A DNA stretch of 44,196 nucleotides, taken from the NCBI RefSeq assembly GCF_008017805.1, contig NZ_VRTT01000061.1, forward strand, positions 1-44,196, read 5' to 3'. The notes under the pieces are model-generated. The model was not told where the DNA came from and searched no databases. It was given only the letters and a program-made list of their open reading frames with translations. The first letter of the stretch is position 1, and each line of letters begins with the position of its first letter. The DNA is from Paenibacillus sp. N3.4. GTDB lineage: Bacteria > Bacillota > Bacilli > Paenibacillales > NBRC-103111. This document shows positions 1 to 8,488 of the stretch, piece by piece. Made by a program: the position numbers and the translations under genes.

Positions 1-32
1 CTCTGCATTTGGTTTTAAGTAGAATCCACTAC

Positions 33-330
33 TCATTCTAACCAAAAGCAACCTACGTTAGGCGAATGAGGGCCGCCTCGTTCATTATGACTAACGGGAT
101 TAAGAAAGCAATAAACGACATCTTTACCAGGCAATGAATCACCGCGATCACTTTCCAAAAGACGAAACCAATTTCGCTCCTCAAACATGGAAAATAGAAG
201 CTGAAAAACATCCAAACTAGAAAAGCAAAAAAGATTTGATGATTCCAGCATTTCGAAGCAGTTGGCCTACTTACTTTGCCTGTTCAGACAAGGATTTTTG
301 GTGTACCACAGGAGTTGCTCGCCACTTCCA
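33..330 (-). pseudogene. IS4-family transposase, N-terminal remnant
   Basis: Read on the minus strand, codons from 251 down to 33 give NWFRLLESDRG followed by LPGKDVVYCFLN, which resembles the conserved N-terminal block of IS4-family DDE transposases (KDxxYRFLN). Further upstream on the same strand, QKSLSEQAK and QLLRNAGIIKSF continue the same protein, but in another frame and across an in-frame TAA. None of the DDE catalytic region is in the window on this side. It is a dead fragment, possibly extending left of the window. Family assignment is from motif memory, not a search. Confidence 0.6.
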
Positions 331-431
331 TGATACCAAACAAAGAGGGTGTTTTTTTGTCAAGAGGAGCAAAAATTCTCCATTAAACCTCGCAACCATA
401 AGGCTCAACTAGTTTTTCGTAGGTGCGAAAG

Positions 432-465
432 TTGAGTAATTAAATATATCAGAATATGATATATT
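432..465 (+). promoter_or_regulatory. Promoter with palindrome over the -10, upstream of the diguanylate cyclase
   Basis: TTGAGT (432-437) and TATGAT (455-460) are separated by exactly 17 bases, a good sigma-A-type promoter. A perfect inverted repeat, AATATATCA (443-451) and TGATATATT (457-465) with a 5-base centre, covers the spacer and the -10. Such a position suits a repressor operator; the regulator is unknown. A ribosome binding site AAGGAGA follows at 484-490, ten bases before the ATG. Confidence 0.6.
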
Positions 466-500
466 AGTTTATAGAAATGTAATAAGGAGAAATTACATCC

Positions 501-2099
501 ATGAAGCTTTCGTTAAAGCACTTAATTTTATCAGTAGCACTGATTTCGGTGATTTTTACTCTGTGTAACAGCACTTTATCTGGTTATCGAATAAGTCAGA
601 AAACACTTATTGAAAATACTTTAGAAACTAACCGAGTCTATGCACAAAAACTTGCCAGTACAACAGAAGTTTTCTTTAAAATGACACTTCAAACGTTGGA
701 GCTGAGCTCAAAGAATATTTCGTTATACATGAGAAGCGATGAATTTAAGCCAAAGCTTTTTCAAGAGGCGGATCGTTTGAAAAATCAGACCAATACGTTT
801 AATTCGGTAGTGATTGTCGCTGCCAATGGTGAAATTCTAGCGGCGTCACCGCAAACTCTAGATATAGTTGGGAAATCTCTAGATTCTACAGGTGGACAGC
901 AAGCTTTAAATGGGAAACGTCCGCTTATATCAAAGCCCTACTTATCTATCACGGGGCGGTTAATTATTTTTATTTCGTATCCGATCTTTGAAGAAGATGG
1001 GAAATATCTTGGTTTAATTGGCGGCACCTTGTATTTAAAGGAAGAAAATATTTTGAGCGAAATTTTAGGAGAGCATTTCTACAAGGATGGATCTTATGTA
1101 TATGTTGTAGACGAGGACGGTCGCATTATTTATCATCAAATGCAAGAACGGATCAATGATCATGTCCCGCAAAATCCGGTCGTACAGAAACTGCTGAAAA
1201 AAGAGAGCGGATCTATCCGTGTCACAAACACACAAAATGTGGACATGCTTGCAGGATATGCCTATATTCCGGCGGTTGGATGGGGAGTCGTATCACAGCG
1301 ACCGACGGCTGTTTCATTAGCACCAACGACGGACATGATGAAAGAAATGATTATGAAATCATTGCCGTATTTATTGTTATCTTTAATACTTATTTCGCTT
1401 ATTTCCAAGGTAATTGCTCAACCCTTACAGAAGCTAGCGTTCTTTACGGAATCAAGCACCCAAAATAATCAAGATGAAAGTTTGAAAAAGGTTAGAGCTT
1501 GGTATTATGAAGCGATTCAATTAAAAAAAGCACTGACCTATAGTCTTGGTTTTTTCCATGATAAAGTAGACTATTTTACATATCAGTCTAAAACAGATCC
1601 GTTGACAAAACTTACAAATCGGCGGACGTTAGATGAAGAGACTCAAAAGTGGGCGGAGAATGGGACACCTTTTTCAATTATTATACTTGACATTGATCAT
1701 TTTAAGAGGGTTAATGATACATTTGGCCATACGAAAGGTGATGAGGTGTTAAAATTTTTGGCAGAACAAATGAGAGAAGTATCCAGGGAAGAAGATATTT
1801 GTTGCCGCTATGGCGGTGAAGAGTTTGTGTTACTTCTCCACGACCTGAATAGTGACGAAGCGTTTCAAGTTGCTGAAAAATTACGTAAGAAAGTAGAAAG
1901 CACAGTGAGTCCATGCGGCGACATAATTACAATATCTTCAGGAATCGCTTCTTATCCAGTTTGCACGACTAATCTTTCAGTTTTATTTGAAATGGCTGAC
2001 CTATTTTTGTATGAAGCGAAGAATACCGGAAGAAATAAAAGTGTAGCATCACTCGGTAATCATCAGTTGCCTTCGGTCAGTGCCGATGCTATAAGGTGA
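501..2099 (+). CDS. Membrane diguanylate cyclase (Cache-type sensor + GGDEF)
   Basis: Makes cyclic di-GMP from two GTP. The 532-residue protein begins with a membrane helix (about 8-28), then a roughly 240-residue extracytoplasmic region with features of a double Cache sensor (RLIIFISYPIF, GLIGGTLYL, YVYVVDEDGRIIYH), a second helix (about 287-306), a linker, and a GGDEF domain from about 362. The active-site loop is intact as GGEEF (438-442) and is preceded by an RxxD product-inhibition site REED (429-432) at the canonical five-residue distance, so an active, feedback-inhibited enzyme is predicted. The start is supported by AAGGAGA at 484-490. It appears monocistronic. The sensed ligand is unknown. 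A GGDEF fragment at 6.3 kb and an HD-GYP gene at 16-17 kb belong to the same second-messenger system. Confidence 0.92.
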   Translation: MKLSLKHLILSVALISVIFTLCNSTLSGYRISQKTLIENTLETNRVYAQKLASTTEVFFKMTLQTLELSSKNISLYMRSDEFKPKLFQEADRLKNQTNTFNSVVIVAANGEILAASPQTLDIVGKSLDSTGGQQALNGKRPLISKPYLSITGRLIIFISYPIFEEDGKYLGLIGGTLYLKEENILSEILGEHFYKDGSYVYVVDEDGRIIYHQMQERINDHVPQNPVVQKLLKKESGSIRVTNTQNVDMLAGYAYIPAVGWGVVSQRPTAVSLAPTTDMMKEMIMKSLPYLLLSLILISLISKVIAQPLQKLAFFTESSTQNNQDESLKKVRAWYYEAIQLKKALTYSLGFFHDKVDYFTYQSKTDPLTKLTNRRTLDEETQKWAENGTPFSIIILDIDHFKRVNDTFGHTKGDEVLKFLAEQMREVSREEDICCRYGGEEFVLLLHDLNSDEAFQVAEKLRKKVESTVSPCGDIITISSGIASYPVCTTNLSVLFEMADLFLYEAKNTGRNKSVASLGNHQLPSVSADAIR

Positions 2100-2257
2100 A
2101 CCGTATCACAAGTGATGGTAAAGGAAAAGTTTGAAATAACAATACCATATAAAATGACCGTACAAAGCCAAATGATTTTTGCAGTTTCCCCATCAAAAAG
2201 AGAAATTCGGGGTTTTAAATGCACCGGGTTTCTCGACATGCTGGAAAAACCCACAGC

Positions 2258-2291
2258 TGTAAGCGTTGTGGATTTTGCTTTTTCAGAAGCA
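2258..2291 (+). terminator. Possible terminator-like hairpin after the diguanylate cyclase
   Basis: In the 344-base gap between the cyclase stop and the GH3 start, AAACCCACA and TGTGGATTT form an imperfect stem (one A/C mismatch) around a short loop, followed by a mixed TTTTGCTTTTT tract. It is weak as a terminator. The rest of 2100-2340 holds only a 63-codon open frame without a convincing ribosome binding site, which I do not accept as a gene. Confidence 0.3.
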
Positions 2292-2343
2292 ATGCTTGTT
2301 TAATAATATTATGGCATTTATCCGTAAAGTACTTTGTAGAAAA

Positions 2344-2418
2344 CATGCATAGGTTCGCGAAAACCTAGAAGTTTCGAAAGGGTCGAGCTACCCTCCCTTA
2401 GAACCGCCAATATGCATG
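2344..2418 (+). promoter_or_regulatory. Candidate structured 5' leader of the GH3 gene
   Basis: CATGCATA (2344-2351) is perfectly complementary to TATGCATG (2411-2418) and can close a multibranch structure. Inside are two hairpins: AGGTT/AACCT (2351-2355 with 2362-2366) and AGGGT/ACCCT (2379-2383 with 2390-2394). Competing pairings exist: GGTTC (2352-2356) with GAACC (2401-2405), and AAGGG (2378-2382) with CCCTT (2395-2399). The element ends about a dozen bases before the GGGAGG ribosome binding site (2431-2436). The layout resembles a leader that could switch, but I could not match it to a known riboswitch class. Confidence 0.35.
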
Positions 2419-2443
2419 GAAATAACAATCGGGAGGAAACGAA

Positions 2444-5230
2444 ATGAGTACACAGAGTGTGGGAGTTCCATTAGAAGGTTTTGCTGAATTTAGTCGAACG
2501 GTAGCCGCAGAAGGCGCCGTGCTGTTAAAGAATGAAGGACAGATGCTTCCGCTTCGAAATGGCGACAACATTTCAGTTTTTGGCAGAACCCAAGTTAATT
2601 ATTATCGCAGCGGTACAGGTTCGGGTGGGAGTGTCCATGTTTCATATACGACCAATTTATTGAACGGTCTTCGCAGTAAAAAGAACCTTACCGTTAACGA
2701 AGAACTGGCGGCTATCTATGAAAAGTGGATTGAGCAAAATCCATTTGATGATGGCGGAAAAGTATGGGCGGCAGAGCCGTGGCACCAGAAGGAAATGCCT
2801 TTGAGCGATGAATTGGTGTCGGAGGCAAGAAGCAAATCGAACAAGGCGATCATTGTGATCGGCCGTACGGCGGGAGAAGACCAGGATAATGCCGACGCGC
2901 CGGGCAGCTACCAATTAACGGCCGATGAACAAGCGATGCTGAAGCAGGTTACTGCCTATTTTGAACAAACCGTTGTTGTGTTGAATGTATCGAATATTAT
3001 TGATATGAGCTGGCTGAACGATGACAGTTATGTACACCCGATACCGTGCGCTATTTACTCTTGGCAGGGCGGTATGGAAGGGGGCAATGCGATTGCCGAC
3101 GTACTGGCCGGAGAGGTGACACCGAGCGGTAAATTAACGGATACGATCGCTTATTCCATAGAAGATTATCCATCGACCCGCAATTATGGCAATGAATTTA
3201 AGAACCTGTATCAGGAAGATATTTATGTGGGCTATCGTTATTTTGAGACGTTTTGCCCGGATAAGGTGCAGTTTGAGTTTGGTTATGGTATTTCTTATAC
3301 TTCATTTCAAGTCGTGCCTGAAGAAGCCAAGATGACCACCCGAGAAGGAGAAACATACGTTGAAATCGGCGTAACGGTAACCAACACGGGAACTGCTTTT
3401 GCGGGAAAAGAGGTCGTACAGGTCTATTACGAAGCACCGCAAGGAAAGCTGGGACAGCCGGCTAAAGCTCTGGCGGCATTCGGCAAGACAAAAGTCCTTC
3501 AGCCGGGCGAATCAGAGCGTCTTACGGTTAGCTTCCCTGTTCGTTCTATGGCCTCCTATGATGACGCCGGTGTGACGGGCTATTCTTCGGCTTATGTGAT
3601 GGAAGCCGGGACGTACCGCTTGTATGTGGGAACCAGTGTCAAACTAGTGGAGGAAGTCAGCGTGGAAAGTCAAGTCGGCTATGTTGTGGAAACTCTTCAA
3701 GTGGTGGAGCAGCTGCAAGAGGCGATGGCTCCGATAGAAGACTTTACGAGAATGAAGCCGGGCGCTCGTATGGAAGACGGTTCGTATGAACTTATTTTTG
3801 TAGAGGTACCAAAACGCAAGATTGCCATGGCGGAGCGGATCAAGAAGAACCAACCCGAAACTTTGGAGCAGACCGGTAATCAGGGGTATCAATTAAGAGA
3901 TGTTTTGGACGGAAAAATCGGTATGCGAACCTTCATCGCCCAACTCAGCGACCAGGATCTGGCTGCGATCGTCAGAGGAGAAGGCATGAGCAGTCCGCTC
4001 GTTACACCGGGTACCGCTTCGGCTTTCGGGGGAGTAAGCGATCAGTTATTCAATTACGGTATTCCAGTGGCTTGTACCGCAGACGGACCTTCCGGGATTC
4101 GTATGGATAGCGGGCAGAAGGCGACCCAGGTTGCTATCGGAACCTTGCTTGCGGCAACTTGGAATGCGGAGCTAGTTGAAGAACTTTATGTCATGGAAGG
4201 CAAGGAACTATTGAGCAACAACGTGGATACCTTGCTCGGACCCGGCCTCAATATCCGGCGCAGTCCGCTCAACGGACGCAACTTTGAGTATTTTTCAGAA
4301 GATCCGCTGATTTCCGGGGTATTTGCTGCAGCATGCACTAGAGGTATTATGAAAGGCGGCTCTAACGCCACACTGAAGCATTTCGCCTGCAACAACCAGG
4401 AAAAGCATCGCAGCAAGGTAGATGCCGTCGTTTCCGAACGCGCTCTGCGGGAGATTTATCTAAAAGGCTTTGAAATTGCAGTGAAGCAGGGCGGCGCGAA
4501 TTCGATTATGACCTCCTATAATCCTATCAACGGGCACTGGGCAGCGTCCAATTATGATCTGAATACCACGATTCTTCGCGGGGAATGGGGCTTCGCAGGT
4601 ATTGTAATGACGGACTGGTGGGCTATCATGAATGATGTCGCCGAGGGAGGAACTGCAGATCGGAAGTACACGAACTGGATGGTTCGTGCCCAAAACGATT
4701 TGTACATGGTTGTTCCTAACTATGGGGCAGAAATCAACGGCTGGGATGACAATACGATTGAATCTCTGGAAAATGGTTCATTAACCCGTGGGGAACTTCA
4801 GCGCTCCGCCATGAATATTTGCGAGTTCATTATGCACGCACCGGTGTTCTCCAGAAAACACGAGATTGTAGAATCGGTTGCTGCCTTCAAGGCGAATCCA
4901 TCTCTTTCGCCGGAGCGGGTGCAGGCACTAACCGAACATGCACAGGTTAACCCTGCCACAGCCGGATCAACATTTATGAGAGTGGATCAAGCCGGACAAT
5001 ATCGGATCATCGTCCACATCATGTCACCGGAACCGGAACTTGCCCAAAGCGCTTGTAATGTAACACTGAACGATCAATTGATGACGACCATTCAAACGAA
5101 TGGGACGGAAGGCAAATGGGTCAGACAGAAGCTTGTGAAAATCGAACTGGAAGCTGGCCTTTACGAATTGAAATTGGATTTCGTTAAACCGGGCTTGCAG
5201 ATCGACTGGATCGAATTTAAACAATTGTGA
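2444..5230 (+). CDS. GH3 beta-glucosidase-type glycosidase with swapped domain order
   Basis: Predicted retaining exo-glycosidase acting on beta-linked sugars. In most GH3 enzymes the TIM barrel comes first. Here the order is reversed: the alpha/beta sandwich domain is N-terminal (about 15-290, with AEGAVLLKNEG and later GYGISYTSF), then a fibronectin-like domain (about 300-405), and then the barrel (about 490-780). The barrel carries ADGPSGIR, GRNFEYFSEDP, LKHFACNNQE and GIVMTDWW, whose Asp724 is the expected nucleophile. The last ~90 residues (GSTFMRVDQAGQYRI to IDWIEFKQL) look like a CBM6/CBM35-like jelly-roll. No signal peptide is visible, so it is probably cytoplasmic. The ATG follows GGGAGG at 2431-2436. 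A strong terminator lies just downstream. The same swapped order is known in some GH3 enzymes, for example from Ruminococcus. Substrate is not determinable from sequence alone. Confidence 0.93.
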   Translation: MSTQSVGVPLEGFAEFSRTVAAEGAVLLKNEGQMLPLRNGDNISVFGRTQVNYYRSGTGSGGSVHVSYTTNLLNGLRSKKNLTVNEELAAIYEKWIEQNPFDDGGKVWAAEPWHQKEMPLSDELVSEARSKSNKAIIVIGRTAGEDQDNADAPGSYQLTADEQAMLKQVTAYFEQTVVVLNVSNIIDMSWLNDDSYVHPIPCAIYSWQGGMEGGNAIADVLAGEVTPSGKLTDTIAYSIEDYPSTRNYGNEFKNLYQEDIYVGYRYFETFCPDKVQFEFGYGISYTSFQVVPEEAKMTTREGETYVEIGVTVTNTGTAFAGKEVVQVYYEAPQGKLGQPAKALAAFGKTKVLQPGESERLTVSFPVRSMASYDDAGVTGYSSAYVMEAGTYRLYVGTSVKLVEEVSVESQVGYVVETLQVVEQLQEAMAPIEDFTRMKPGARMEDGSYELIFVEVPKRKIAMAERIKKNQPETLEQTGNQGYQLRDVLDGKIGMRTFIAQLSDQDLAAIVRGEGMSSPLVTPGTASAFGGVSDQLFNYGIPVACTADGPSGIRMDSGQKATQVAIGTLLAATWNAELVEELYVMEGKELLSNNVDTLLGPGLNIRRSPLNGRNFEYFSEDPLISGVFAAACTRGIMKGGSNATLKHFACNNQEKHRSKVDAVVSERALREIYLKGFEIAVKQGGANSIMTSYNPINGHWAASNYDLNTTILRGEWGFAGIVMTDWWAIMNDVAEGGTADRKYTNWMVRAQNDLYMVVPNYGAEINGWDDNTIESLENGSLTRGELQRSAMNICEFIMHAPVFSRKHEIVESVAAFKANPSLSPERVQALTEHAQVNPATAGSTFMRVDQAGQYRIIVHIMSPEPELAQSACNVTLNDQLMTTIQTNGTEGKWVRQKLVKIELEAGLYELKLDFVKPGLQIDWIEFKQL

Positions 5231-5286
5231 ATGTAGAAACGGCAATGAGTTCATTAAACGGCCATGGCCAAGCCACCTCCATCTTG

Positions 5287-5311
5287 AAACCCGCTCTTGG
5301 AGCGGGTTTTT
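5287..5311 (+). terminator. Rho-independent terminator after GH3
   Basis: AAACCCGCTC (5287-5296) and GAGCGGGTTT (5300-5309) form a perfect 10-base-pair stem with a 3-base loop, ending in a short T run. It lies 57 bases after the GH3 stop. From here to the Fnr box at 5648 I see no credible gene. Confidence 0.9.
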
Positions 5312-5647
5312 CCCATTTTCGGTATGAAATTGTAGCCAACAGCATTCAGTCTTACGGATGGGGATAGTGCAAACATCTACGCTGGTAACAGCATAATGAA
5401 CACCGTTTCCTTCAGGAAGAGTCACTTACATGATCAATAGGTGAAACGATAAATTCCTGATCCGAAAGCTGAAGCCATTCTAACAGAAAAAGCAGCATTG
5501 AGAGAATCAAATAATCAAATATTTAACCGGATTTTCCACGATTTGATCTTGAAAAATGTCGGTTTTCTCCTCCAAAATGTGAACCCGGTTTAGAAGCTTT
5601 ATAAATGACGTTTTCTTTGTTAGCAGAATGACGTCATGACCACAGGT

Positions 5648-5690
5648 TGTGATATATCTCACATACACTTCATTTTTAGAGAGATATAAT
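5648..5690 (+). promoter_or_regulatory. Fnr-type box and class II promoter for the DoxX gene
   Basis: TGTGA-TATATC-TCACA (5648-5663) is a perfect match to the TGTGA-N6-TCACA consensus of Bacillus Fnr (and of CRP-type regulators). A perfect TATAAT follows at 5685-5690. The box centre (5655.5) is 34.5 bases from the end of the -10, which places it near -41.5 of the expected start point. This is classic class II activation. Confidence 0.8.
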
Positions 5691-5721
5691 CAAATCATAA
5701 GGAACGAAGGAGATGGTTCAA

Positions 5722-6246
5722 ATGATGAAATGGTTGAGGGAAAATAATTACGCTGCCATATTGTTGACGATCATTCGCTTATATGTAGGTTGGGAATGGA
5801 TGATTGCTGGATGGCACAAAATCGCCGGAGAAAAAGCTTTTGATGCTACAGGGTTTTTAAAGGGAGCTATTGCTAAACCTGTTCTTGAAACGGGCACAAA
5901 TGATATGATTTATGCAAATTATGTGGGCTTTTTAAAAAATTTCGCGCTTCCGCATGCGGGTTGGTTCAATGTTATAGTTCCATGGGGTGAACTTTTGGTT
6001 GGATTAGGTTTACTGATAGGCGCATTAACGACAACAGCGATGTTCTTTGGCGTATTGATGAATGTGATGTACATGTTTGCTGGTACGGTCAGCACGAATC
6101 CTTGGTTAATGTTGCTAGGTTTCATCATTTTAGCGGCAGGTGCTAACGCAGGTAAGTTTGGTGTGGATCATGTGATTCTTCCTTACCTTCACAAATGGTT
6201 CGATAAAATTGTAGATCGATTTCATTTAAAGCCTAAATACAGATAA
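5722..6246 (+). CDS. DoxX/DoxD-family membrane protein
   Basis: Small integral membrane protein of the DoxX superfamily (relatives include the small subunit of thiosulfate:quinone oxidoreductase and redox-linked membrane proteins). It has a first helix with the signature GWEWMIAGWHKI, a loop, then three more hydrophobic segments (about 85-105, 108-128, 132-150) and a basic tail. An ATG at 5713 is in frame, but AAGGAG (5707-5712) touches it; the ATG at 5722 sits 9 bases from that site and is the better start. An Fnr-type promoter lies directly upstream and a terminator directly downstream, so it is monocistronic and probably induced at low oxygen. The exact electron-transfer role is unknown. 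Confidence 0.85.
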   Translation: MMKWLRENNYAAILLTIIRLYVGWEWMIAGWHKIAGEKAFDATGFLKGAIAKPVLETGTNDMIYANYVGFLKNFALPHAGWFNVIVPWGELLVGLGLLIGALTTTAMFFGVLMNVMYMFAGTVSTNPWLMLLGFIILAAGANAGKFGVDHVILPYLHKWFDKIVDRFHLKPKYR

Positions 6247-6276
6247 GTTGAGGGTCACATCAATGATCATATTTTG

Positions 6277-6324
6277 AAAAGCCTATTCTCTTTCTCAGTA
6301 GCTGAGACTAAGAATAGGTTTTTT
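6277..6324 (+). terminator. Terminator after the DoxX gene
   Basis: AAAAGCCTATTCT pairs with AGAATAGGTTTTTT (one G-T pair), with an inner hairpin TCTCAG-TAG-CTGAGA, followed by a T run. It forms a long double-tiered stem 30 bases after the stop codon. Confidence 0.85.
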
Positions 6325-6344
6325 GTCTAATGCAAGGCTTGGAA

Positions 6345-6562
6345 GAACGGTTGCAGAAAGACTTCGCAAGAAGATTGCCGCGACCAAAAGTCCTACAGGG
6401 GAAGCTGTAACGGTTTCAATCGGAATAACGGATAATACAGATCATCCTGATAATCTGAAAATACTGCTTGAAAGAGCAGACATAGCACTATACAAAGCGA
6501 AAAATCAAGGCCGCAACCGTACCGTCATTGAAACTTCACTTAAAATAAATGTATTAGCGTAG
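6345..6562 (+). pseudogene. C-terminal fragment of a GGDEF (diguanylate cyclase) gene
   Basis: About 70 codons encode the tail of a GGDEF domain: AERLRKKIAATKSPTGE, VTVSIGIT, then LLERADIALYKAKNQGRNR. The GGDEF catalytic loop and everything before it are missing. The fragment abuts the DoxX terminator, so the 5' part was removed by a deletion ending here. It is similar to, but not a copy of, the C-terminus of the intact cyclase at 0.5-2.1 kb, so it is the relic of another cyclase. Confidence 0.75.
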
Positions 6563-6595
6563 GTGTGTGGCTATGTTACGACGGTATTGTGGCGG

Positions 6596-6638
6596 TGTGA
6601 CATTTTTCACTTACAGACAATGTTATTTTGACTAAAGT
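6596..6638 (+). promoter_or_regulatory. Near-perfect Fnr-type box upstream of mobA
   Basis: TGTGA-CATTTT-TCACT (6596-6611) matches the Fnr consensus at 9 of 10 arm positions. A weak -10 (TAAAGT, 6633-6638) lies at exactly the same spacing (34.5 bases from box centre to end of -10) as at the other Fnr promoters here. Confidence 0.55.
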
Positions 6639-6679
6639 GAAACTATACCAAGCCTTCGAAGAGGGAGAAGTGATGGAAA

Positions 6680-7281
6680 ATGCTTTCGGGAGTTATTCTG
6701 GCTGGTGGGGAAAACCGTCGCATGAGAGGAGAACTGAAGGCATTGCTTCCGTTTGGCGGAAAGCCTCTCATTGCTCGGCAGATTGATATAATGAGGGAAA
6801 TTTGTGATGAAATCATTGTTGTAACAAATGAGCCTAAACCTTATTTAAGCGTAGTAGATCGTTCAGTACGTATTATTACGGATTTTTATGTGGGTCAAGG
6901 GCCTCTTGGAGGAATGCATGCAGCACTATCTTTAGCTAAACATGCTTCCATCTGGGTCGTAGGTTGTGATATGCCCTTTATATCCAGTAAAGCTGCGCAG
7001 TTACTGCTGCAAAGAAAGTTGGATGGATTTGAAGCCGTTGTTCCTTTGGTGGCTGGGCAGATGTATCCCTTGCATGGGATTTATGATCAAGCCTGCGCGT
7101 CTCATATTGGACCTCTGTTACAACTAGGTGAACTCGAGTTTCAGCCTTATTAAAACATGTTTTTTGGAGTGAATTAGGAGATCAGTTCTTACGTGAGAAC
7201 GGTATCCAATTGAATTTTATTTCCAATATCAACACGTTCGAGGACTACGAAACTATGCTGCACTTGGAAAGCCAACGTTAG
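6680..7281 (+). pseudogene. mobA: Molybdenum cofactor guanylyltransferase, frameshifted
   Basis: MobA adds GMP to molybdopterin to make the dinucleotide cofactor for enzymes such as nitrate reductase. The first 154 codons show the nucleotidyltransferase hallmarks: GVILAGGENRRMRGELKALLP near the start, GPLGGMHAAL, and VVGCDMPF. After ..LQLGE the frame is lost and stops at 7153. Reading one frame over from about 7132 restores a MobA-like tail (RVSALLKHVFWSELG, then GIQLNFISNINT) ending with TAG at 7279-7281. The total of about 200 residues is the family length. One base is missing near 7131-7136, not in a homopolymer. A degenerate Fnr promoter precedes it, fitting control of nitrate respiration. 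Confidence 0.82.
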
Positions 7282-7312
7282 TAACGAGCTACGTTCTGTA
7301 AAGGGTAGATTC

Positions 7313-7560
7313 AACCATGATAAGCTTGAAAAGATTTGGCTTACGATTGGGATCGTCATGTTATTTATGTGTTTAGGTGTGCTCGGGATCTCCGCATTTG
7401 CAAGGGGCGTCAAGCCGCCGAGTGAGCACCATCACGCCATTGATCCGGTCAAGGTCCAAGTGACGGCGCCTTTCGACAAGCCCAGATGTGGTACACGGAT
7501 TTGAAATTCCGGGTGCGAACGTCAACATGATGATTGTTCCAGATGAAATCAGTCACGTAA
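7313..7560 (+). pseudogene. Cytochrome c oxidase subunit II fragment (internal deletion)
   Basis: From 7313 a frame reads HDKLEKIWLTIGIVMLF, a transmembrane segment, then KPPSEHHHAIDPVKVQVTAPFDKP: the N-terminus of a ba3/CbaB-type oxidase subunit II. At 7483/7485 the frame jumps and continues directly with DVVHGFEIPGANVNMMIVP, the CuA-domain region normally some 40 residues later. The CuA cysteine motif is absent. There is no ATG at the expected start. The following ~60 bases (HTFYDTVKDLIV...) match neither this protein nor PFL to my eye. It is a dead, deleted gene. Confidence 0.72.
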
Positions 7561-7620
7561 GCAGCCACACCTTTTACGATACCGTTAAGGATCTGATCGT
7601 GAATTCGACCATGGGATCGA

Positions 7621-8469
7621 AAGCTCTCTGAACAAATCCGCAGTCTGGGTGAGTTGAAGCTGATGGCCAAGACCTACGGCTTCGACGCTAAACCGGCAAT
7701 GAATGCCCGTGAAGCTGTGCAATGGCTGTATTTCGCTTATTTAGCCGCTATTAAGGAGCAGAATGGTGCAGCAATGAGTCTTGGCTGCGAATCCAGCTTT
7801 CTGGATATTTATATCGAGTGGGATCTGCGTGCGGGGACGTTGACAGAAACAGAAGCACAGGAACTTGTGGACCATTTTGTTATGAAGCTTCGCATCGTCA
7901 AATTTTTGCGCACGCCCGATTACAACGAGCTTTTCAGCGGAGATCCGACTTGGGTGACCGAATCGATTGGCGGCATGGGGCTGGACGGCAGAGCGCGCGT
8001 GACGAAAAATTCCTTCCGCTTCCTGCATACCTTATACAATCTGGGGCATGCGCCTGAGCCGAACCTGACTGTGCTATGGTCGACCAAGCTGCCTGAAGGC
8101 TTTAAAGCTTATTGTGCCAAGGTATCGGTGGAGACCAGTTCTATTCAATATGAGAATGATGATCTGATGCGGCCTTACTTTGGGGATGATTACGGTATTG
8201 CATGCTGTGTATCCGCTATGCGCATCGACAAGCAAATGCAGTTCTTCGGTGCCCGCCGTTTACGGGCAGAAGACGGGGAGCACCCCGGATGGACGTAAAG
8301 CCGGAGAACCCTTCGCGCCAGGCGCTAATCCTATGCACGGACGCGATCGGAAAGGGGCGCTCGCTTCAATTGACGATTCGCGTTTCCGGCTATGCGGTAA
8401 ACTTTATCAAGCTGACGCGGAAGCAGCAGCTTGATGTGGATTCATCGTACGTTCCACGGCACGATGTAA
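7621..8469 (+). pseudogene. pflB: Pyruvate formate-lyase with two internal deletions and frameshifts
   Basis: Anaerobic pyruvate cleavage enzyme, now broken. Segment 1 (7621-8256) reads LSEQIRSLGELK, AREAVQWLYFAYLAA, SIGGMGLDGRARVTK, YENDDLMRP, IACCVSAM and ends at QMQFFGAR. The active-site CC pair is retained, but the N-terminal ~280 residues are missing. Segment 2 (from 8258, new frame) jumps to VYGQKTGSTPDGRKAGEPF ... HGRDRKGALAS. Segment 3 (from about 8370, third frame) is QLTIRVSGYAVNFIKL. A further one-base insertion at 8437-8439 precedes the tail HRTFHGTM, TAA at 8467-8469. The glycyl-radical loop RVSGYAV is retained. Two large blocks are deleted between the segments. Confidence 0.85.
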
Positions 8470-8488
8470 GAGAGAAGAGTACAGACCG

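Noticed and set aside
2112..2303. 63-codon frame between the cyclase and GH3 genes
   Set aside because: No ribosome binding site, and its 3' half is the terminator-like hairpin region.
2344..2418. GH3 leader as a purine or c-di-GMP riboswitch
   Set aside because: The short AAGTTTC resemblance to the purine class lacks the required junction bases and loop-loop pairing; the c-di-GMP class core (CACGCACAGGGC, GNRA tetraloop receptor) is absent.
5024..5425. 133-codon minus-strand frame overlapping the end of GH3
   Set aside because: It is mostly antisense to the GH3 gene and crosses its terminator; no start signal.
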